From Ectopseudomonas mendocina (GTDB lineage Bacteria; Pseudomonadota; Gammaproteobacteria; Pseudomonadales; Pseudomonadaceae), in contig NZ_VRYE01000081.1 of the NCBI RefSeq assembly GCF_008041835.1, positions 1 through 36,629 on the forward strand: DNA of 36,629 nt. Direction: 5' to 3'. The notes beneath the pieces are model-generated. The model made no database searches. It was not told the origin of the DNA and worked only from the letters and a program-made list of their open reading frames with translations. Position numbers and translations under genes: made by a program. Below are positions 32,680 through 36,629 of the stretch, one piece after another (the stretch's first letter is position 1; the number at the start of each line of letters is the position of its first letter).

Positions 32680-35163
32680 TCACGGCGCTGCTGGCTCATC
32701 CTCGTTGCGATCCAGCGCCACCTGGCGGATAGACAGGCGAATCTCGGCCGGCAGCACGCGCTTGGCAGCGCCTTCGGCCAGCTCGCTGAGCAGCGGGTGA
32801 TGGCTGAGCTTGCCGGCTTCGTCCTGGCGCAGCACGCCCTGATCCAAGAGGCTCTGGATGAAGTGGCGGAACAGGCTCTTGTCGAAGAACTCCGGCGCAT
32901 TCAGGCCATGCAGGATCGACAGGCGCTGGGCCATGACCGTACACAGGTCTTCCAACTCCTCGGCGCTGATCGCGTTCTGCCCGGCGTTGAGCAGCAGGGC
33001 GATGGCCATGTAGAAGCGCTGCAGGGTCTGCGCCACCGAGCGCGACAGCAAGGTCAGCAGCACGAACTGGCGCGAGCTGGGCGCCGGGCGCACGTACACG
33101 TCGCCCTCGACCTTGAGCAGGCCCTGTTCGACGAAGGCCGCCAGCCACTGGTCGATCACGCCTTCCAGCTCGCTCTGCTCCCAGCGGATGAACAGCTCGG
33201 ACTGCAGATAGGGATAAAGCGCACCGGCGTAGCGCAGGATCTGCTCGCGGCTGATCCGCGCGCTGCTCTGGAAGAAGCTGGCCAGCAGCGCCGGCAGGGC
33301 GAAGATGTGCAGCACGTTATTGCGGTAGTAGGTCATCAGGACGGCGTTCTGCTCGTCCAGATAGAGAATCTTGCCCAGCGCGTCCTTCTGCTCGGCCAGC
33401 AGGTCCATGCCCTTGACGTGCTCGATCAGCGCCGCGCCATCGCCTTCCGGCAGGGTGGTGTGCGGCGAGTAGGGCACCGCGCGCAGCAGCGCCAGATACA
33501 GGTCGAGCACACGGGCCAAGGCGCGGTCGTCCAGCGCCAGCTTGCTGGTGGACAGCAGCGCCAGGGCCACCAGGTTGACCGGGTTGATTGACGCCGCCTC
33601 GTTGATGTGACGCGCCACGCGCTCGCCGAGGCGATTGGTGGTTTCATTGAGCCAGACCGGGCGGTACTGCGGGGCCAGCTCCTGCTGGCGCCAGCCGGGC
33701 TGCTGCTGGTCGAGGAATTCCGCCAGCTTGATCGGCTCGCCGAAGTTCACCGAGACCTGGCCAAAGCGCTGCTTGAGCGCGCCGAGCACCTTGAACAGGT
33801 CGAAGATCGACTCCTTCTTCTTGCTCGCGCCACGCAGTTCGCCCAGGTAGGTGCGACCTTCCAGCACGCGCTCGTAGCCGACGTACACCGGCACGAAAAC
33901 GATGGGTAGGCGGTTACTACGCAGGAAGCTGCGCAGGGTGATGGCCAGCATGCCGGTCTTCGGCCGCAGCATGCGCCCGGTACGCGAACGGCCGCCTTCG
34001 ACGAAGTACTCGACCGGGAAGCCCTTGCTGAACAGGGTGTGCAGGTATTCGTTGAACACCGCCGTATACAGCGGATTGCCCTTGAAGGTGCGGCGCATGA
34101 AGAAGGCGCCGCCACGGCGCAGCAGCCCGCCGATCACCGGCATGTTGAGGTTGATGCCGGCGGCGATGTGCGGTGGCGTCAGGCCGTTGGTGAACAGCAG
34201 GTAGGACAGCAGCAGGTAGTCGATATGGCTGCGGTGGCAGGGCACGTAGATCACCTCATGGCCCTGGGCGATGTCGCGTACGCCTTCGACGTTGTGCACC
34301 TTGATGCCGTCGTAGATCTTGTTCCAGAACCAGCTCAGCACCAGTTCGAGGAAGCGGATCACCGTGTAGGTGTAGTCCGAGGCGATCTCGTTGCCGTAGC
34401 GCAGCGCCTGGGCTTCGGCTTTTTCCAGACTGATCTTCTCGCGCTCGGCTTCCTCGGCAATCGCCTGGCGCACCATCGGGTCGTGCACCAGGCCTTTGAC
34501 CAGGTTGCGCCGGTGCGACACGTCCGGGCCGATCACCGCCGCCTTCTGGTTGCGGAAGTGCACGCGCAGGATGCGATGCACCATGCGCAGGGTGCGTTCC
34601 TGGCCCTTGTCCTGCTCAACCAGCTCGCGCAGGTGAATCGGCGTGGAGAACTGCACGCGGGTCTTGCGCCCGAGAATCAGGATGCTGACCAGGCGGCGCA
34701 GGCGCCCGGTTACCGCCCAACTGTCGGCGAACAGCAGCTTCCAGGCGCTTGTCTCGCGATCCGGCGATTGGCCCCAGAACACGCTGACCGGCACGATCTG
34801 CGCGTCGTCCACGGCATGCTGGCTGAGGGCTGTGACTACGCGATCGAGGGTCGGCGAAATGCCGCGCTTATCCTGCCGGCCGAACCAGTCCGGCTCCGGC
34901 GTCAGGTAGAAGAAGGCAGCGGGTTCGATGTGTTCCCCGACCGCCACCGGCAATACCGGGCGTGGCAGGCCGGCTTTGGTGCACTCGCGGTCGACCACCG
35001 CCAGGTCGCTCACAGAGGGCTGCTGCAGCACGTAGAACACCGGCTTGCTGCGGTCGAGCTTGAGGGTGAAGGCGGACTGGTTGATGGTTTCCGAGCGTAC
35101 CCAGAGGTACAGCAGGCGGCGCAGCGCGCTGAAGGCCATGCGGCGGAAAGGGGAGCGGGTCAT
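32680..35163 (-). CDS. plsB: glycerol-3-phosphate 1-O-acyltransferase
   Basis: PlsB transfers an acyl chain from acyl-ACP or acyl-CoA to position 1 of glycerol 3-phosphate, the first step of phospholipid synthesis at the inner membrane. The 827-residue length is typical. The acyltransferase blocks are PCHRSHIDYLLLSY (H310-x4-D315, catalytic), GGAFFMRRTF, VEYFVEGGRSRTGR (glycerol-phosphate binding) and IVFVPVYVGYERV. The large helical C-terminal region (about 480-815) is also as in the family. It converges on mqo and shares the terminator region. Upstream is a degenerate area with repeats and an IS66 remnant. Confidence 0.96.
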   Translation of the reverse strand: MTRSPFRRMAFSALRRLLYLWVRSETINQSAFTLKLDRSKPVFYVLQQPSVSDLAVVDRECTKAGLPRPVLPVAVGEHIEPAAFFYLTPEPDWFGRQDKRGISPTLDRVVTALSQHAVDDAQIVPVSVFWGQSPDRETSAWKLLFADSWAVTGRLRRLVSILILGRKTRVQFSTPIHLRELVEQDKGQERTLRMVHRILRVHFRNQKAAVIGPDVSHRRNLVKGLVHDPMVRQAIAEEAEREKISLEKAEAQALRYGNEIASDYTYTVIRFLELVLSWFWNKIYDGIKVHNVEGVRDIAQGHEVIYVPCHRSHIDYLLLSYLLFTNGLTPPHIAAGINLNMPVIGGLLRRGGAFFMRRTFKGNPLYTAVFNEYLHTLFSKGFPVEYFVEGGRSRTGRMLRPKTGMLAITLRSFLRSNRLPIVFVPVYVGYERVLEGRTYLGELRGASKKKESIFDLFKVLGALKQRFGQVSVNFGEPIKLAEFLDQQQPGWRQQELAPQYRPVWLNETTNRLGERVARHINEAASINPVNLVALALLSTSKLALDDRALARVLDLYLALLRAVPYSPHTTLPEGDGAALIEHVKGMDLLAEQKDALGKILYLDEQNAVLMTYYRNNVLHIFALPALLASFFQSSARISREQILRYAGALYPYLQSELFIRWEQSELEGVIDQWLAAFVEQGLLKVEGDVYVRPAPSSRQFVLLTLLSRSVAQTLQRFYMAIALLLNAGQNAISAEELEDLCTVMAQRLSILHGLNAPEFFDKSLFRHFIQSLLDQGVLRQDEAGKLSHHPLLSELAEGAAKRVLPAEIRLSIRQVALDRNEDEPAAP

Positions 35164-35404
35164 ACGGACTCTTGAGCAGTTAAACGAGCGGATGCTCGGG
35201 AAGGGCGCTAGTGTGCCGCAAGCCGCGTCTGCTGGGCAAAAACTCTCGGCTCCAGGCGCTTAGTTCGACCAGCATGCTTGCGGCGTATGACGAAAAAACG
35301 GTCAGTGACTCCGCCCCCGTTGCTAAGCAGAACTGCAAACCGGGCCTCGGGTTCCCGAACGGAATACCGAGTCAGCTTCGAGGAGGCTTGCCGGGCACAG
35401 TCAC

Positions 35405-35430
35405 GTAGGGTGGGCTTCAGCCCACCACCT
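35405..35430. repeat. short palindrome, copy 1
   Basis: GTAGGGTGGGCTTCAGCCCA followed by CCACCTG forms a hairpin (GTGGGC/GCCCAC, loop TTCA). A second copy in the same orientation starts 100 bases later. Confidence 0.75.
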
Positions 35431-35447
35431 GCTCCAACACGCCCCCC

Positions 35448-35504
35448 TCACGCCAAATTCATTACCACCACGCCGGATGCGATCACCACGCACGCCACCA
35501 GGGC
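35448..35504 (-). pseudogene. possible C-terminal remnant of an SMR-family small multidrug transporter
   Basis: Read on the minus strand, 18 codons before a TGA spell LVACVVIASGVVVMNLA, preceded by A/Y at the repeat edge. This has the length, hydrophobicity and ending of the last helix of EmrE/SugE-type proteins (compare endings such as GVVVINL). The match breaks exactly at the palindrome copy at 35505, where the rest of the gene would be. With only 18 codons, chance cannot be excluded. Confidence 0.3.
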
Positions 35505-35530
35505 GTAGGGTGGGCTTCAGCCTACCACCT
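35505..35530. repeat. short palindrome, copy 2
   Basis: GTAGGGTGGGCTTCAGCCTA followed by CCACCTG differs from copy 1 by one base (C to T). It lies just upstream of the IS66 remnant. Confidence 0.75.
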
Positions 35531-35636
35531 GTGTCACCCCAATCCCTTACGCCAACGTATCCGCTCCATAACCCCACCTACCCATAGCCCGCAGATCATT
35601 GGAAGCTGAGCTCCCGTTTTCACCGGAGTTCATCCC

Positions 35637-35996
35637 ATGATGCGTCCCGACGCCAGGGTGCAGAAGGTCTACCTCTACCCAAAGCCCGTCGACTTCCGTA
35701 AACCCATCAACGGCCTGGCCGCCCTGCTCGAACTGGACATCAAGGTGGAAGTGCTCAACCCCGTGCTGTTCGTGTTCCTCAACCGCACCCGCAGCCAGGT
35801 CAAGATCCTCTACTGGGAGCGCAATGGCTTCTGCCTGTGGCTCAAGCGTTTGGAAGCCGAGCGCTTCAAGACCAAGCCCGATGCCGGCGACGAGGCCATC
35901 GAACTGACGGTCGATGAACTGAACTGGCTACTTGATGGCATCGACCTGTAGCGCAACCGCCCGCACCAGATACTGACGCCGCGTTTCGTGACCTGA
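35637..35996 (+). pseudogene. tnpB: IS66 accessory protein TnpB, with in-frame amber codon
   Basis: The frame gives 104 residues with the full TnpB core: VYLYPKPVDFRKPINGLAAL, VLFVFLNRTRSQVKILYWER and NGFCLWLKRLEAERF, ending LNWLLDGIDL before a TAG at 35949-35951. The same frame continues after the stop as RNRPHQILTPRFVT and a TGA at 35994. From memory, intact homologues read IDLWRNRPHQ here, so the TAG probably replaces a Trp codon (TGG). TnpB is required for IS66 transposition but its biochemical role is unclear. The loss of only 15 residues might not abolish function. Confidence 0.8.
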
Positions 35997-36015
35997 GCCG
36001 GTATAATCCACGGCC

Positions 36016-36247
36016 ATGATCGCCGTGCCCGCCCCCCTTCCTGACGACCCAATCTTGCTCAAGCATTTACTGCTGCTGGCCAGTGAACAGGCGGCTGCGA
36101 AAGATGCTTGCATAGAACAACTTCAGGAACAGGTCGCCCTGCTGCGCCACAAACTGTTTTCGCCAAAGTCCGACAGCACAGAACGTTGAGGACTACGAAG
36201 CGCTGCTGCCTTGGAACTGCTCGCCGGCTTCTGCTCCTGCTTCCTGA
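36016..36247 (+). pseudogene. tnpC: IS66 transposase TnpC, internally deleted
   Basis: The ATG at 36016 encodes the TnpC N-terminus (LLKHLLLLASEQAAAKDACI, a leucine-rich helix, then LLRHKLFSPKSDSTER) and stops at 36187. One frame over, from 36185, the sequence reads VEDYEALLPWNCSPASAPAS and a TGA at 36245. That is the conserved C-terminal element of IS66 transposases (..EDYEALLPWN). Thus about 57 N-terminal and 20 C-terminal codons of a roughly 510-residue gene remain, and the whole DDE catalytic domain is gone. The residual element cannot move by itself but could in principle be mobilised in trans if its ends survive. Confidence 0.85.
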
Positions 36248-36281
36248 AAATAAATCCCGTCCTGGCGGGCGGGGTTTATGA

Positions 36282-36455
36282 CTGACTGCCACCCTGGGCG
36301 CCGCACTGCTGAGTTACATGGCGTTCACTGCCCAAGCCGCCAGCAACCCCTCCGCTACGCAGGAGCTGGCCAGCGGCTACAGCCTGGCCGCTGCCGAGAA
36401 TGCGCAGGAAGGCTCCTGTGTCGAAGGCACGTGCAGTGCCGATAAGAATGAGTAA
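36282..36455 (+). pseudogene. N-terminally truncated HvfA-like small protein (metallophore RiPP precursor type)
   Basis: The frame from 36282 reads LTATLGAALLSYMAFTAQA, then ASNPSATQELASGYSLAAAE and EGSCVEGTCSADKNE before a TAA at 36453. The secretion-leader-like hydrophobic stretch, the ELASGY element and the tandem EG-x-C motifs resemble HvfA precursors, whose EGKCG motifs are modified by HvfBC to copper-binding oxazolone/thioamide groups. Here only two such motifs exist and both are altered (EGSC, EGTC). There is a stop (TGA, 36279-36281) directly before the frame, no start codon until Met at 36318, and the IS66 remnant abuts it. So the N-terminus was lost. Family assignment is from memory of the motif pattern. 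Confidence 0.5.
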
Positions 36456-36474
36456 GGGCGACGGGAGGATTGAT

Positions 36475-36629
36475 ATGCCATTGGCAAACCTCACCGGTGC
36501 CGGCCTTGGCTGCGTCGTGGCGCTTTTTATCAGCGGGGCAGGGCGATTGTTTGGCGGCGATTACTGGCGGGAACGACGTTTCCGGCCATATCGCGCTAGC
36601 CCAGCGGATTATCCCGGCGCCGGCTCTCG
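36475..36629 (+). CDS. start of an unidentified ORF, cut by the window end
   Basis: An ATG at 36475 follows GGGAGG at good spacing, and the frame is open to the window end (51 codons). It begins MPLANLTGAGLGCVVALF. The piece TGAGLG resembles the beginning of HvfB/DUF692 proteins (GAGLGLRR). Moving one base after GAGLG gives LRRGAF, so a one-base loss in an old hvfB is possible. The residues that follow (DYWRERRFRPYRASPADYPGAG) match nothing I recognise. Its position after the HvfA-like remnant fits the hvfAB order. Confidence 0.35.
   Translation, partial: MPLANLTGAGLGCVVALFISGAGRLFGGDYWRERRFRPYRASPADYPGAGS

Larger units (their letters stand above)
35164..35636. other. 473-bp degenerate intergenic region
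   Basis: It lies between plsB and the IS66 remnant. It should hold the plsB promoter near 35170-35260. It also holds two direct copies of a short palindrome and a possible SMR-transporter remnant (listed separately). The frames spanning it (for example 35211-35508 on the plus strand) have no recognisable content. Confidence 0.6.
35637..36281 (+). mobile_element. defective IS66-family element
   Basis: It contains tnpB and the two ends of tnpC in the normal IS66 order; no tnpA was found upstream. About 1.3 kb of tnpC is missing. The right limit is set by the resumption of an unrelated frame at 36282. The left limit is unknown, somewhere between 35531 and 35637. Weak similarity exists between ATAACCCCACCTACCC (from 35569) and the complement of the right end (ATAAACCCCGCCCGCC), which might be decayed terminal repeats. 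Confidence 0.8.

Noticed and set aside
32614..35175. Long plus-strand frames opposite plsB
   Set aside because: They are antisense frames created by codon bias. They are rich in Gln, Val and His and have no family features.

Overview
The window looks like a chromosomal segment of a high-GC gammaproteobacterium, almost certainly a Pseudomonas. The best guess is the P. mendocina / oleovorans / alcaliphila group (now often called Ectopseudomonas). The grounds are the glk-gltR-gtrS-gtsABCD glucose-uptake block, an AcsA whose catalytic lysine falls at the usual residue 609, the CysI-DUF934 pair, a FadE1-type acyl-CoA dehydrogenase, PlsB, CcoG and many Pseudomonas-style extragenic palindromes. The species assignment is inference.

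Left part (1-14.5 kb). A CaiB/BaiF CoA-transferase gene is broken by what looks like an insertion-sequence end at the window edge. Across a short divergent promoter carrying a perfect 34-bp dyad lies acsA. Next come a chemoreceptor (MCP) gene split by one in-frame amber codon, a small EAL protein, a DUF4197 protein, a short unknown protein, a leftward three-gene operon (chalcone-isomerase-like, DUF3833 lipoprotein, SDR), a leftward FadE-type dehydrogenase, a membrane EAL protein, a TIGR04211 SH3 membrane protein and a UbiH/F/M-type FAD monooxygenase.

Middle (14.5-24 kb). This is the glucose uptake and phosphorylation cluster: glucokinase (with a good HexR-type site upstream), the GltR/GtrS two-component system, the GtsABCD ABC importer and an outer-membrane porin. 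Compared with the familiar P. aeruginosa arrangement it lacks edd upstream and hexR-zwf-pgl-eda downstream, and the porin is LamB-type rather than OprB-type. Extragenic palindromes have invaded the cluster heavily: one supplies the 3' end of glk, several stem-loops separate gtsA from gtsB, and one is translated as an N-terminal extension of gtsC.

Right part (24-35.2 kb). It holds a MocR-type regulator, CcoG, a cysI-DUF934-lrgA-lrgB run of overlapping genes, a malate:quinone oxidoreductase with a lipoprotein-like N-terminus, and PlsB.

Far right (35.2-36.6 kb). This is a decay zone. It contains two copies of a short palindrome bracketing what may be the last 18 codons of an SMR transporter, a dead IS66-family element (tnpB with an amber codon, tnpC reduced to its two ends), and immediately after it an N-terminally truncated gene resembling HvfA-type copper-binding RiPP precursors, followed by the start of another ORF. 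No rRNA, tRNA or CRISPR array was seen. I found no clearly new multigene system. The least ordinary items are the acsA dyad, the repeat-derived coding extensions in gtsC and glk, the edd-less glk with a HexR-like site, and the HvfA-like remnant.
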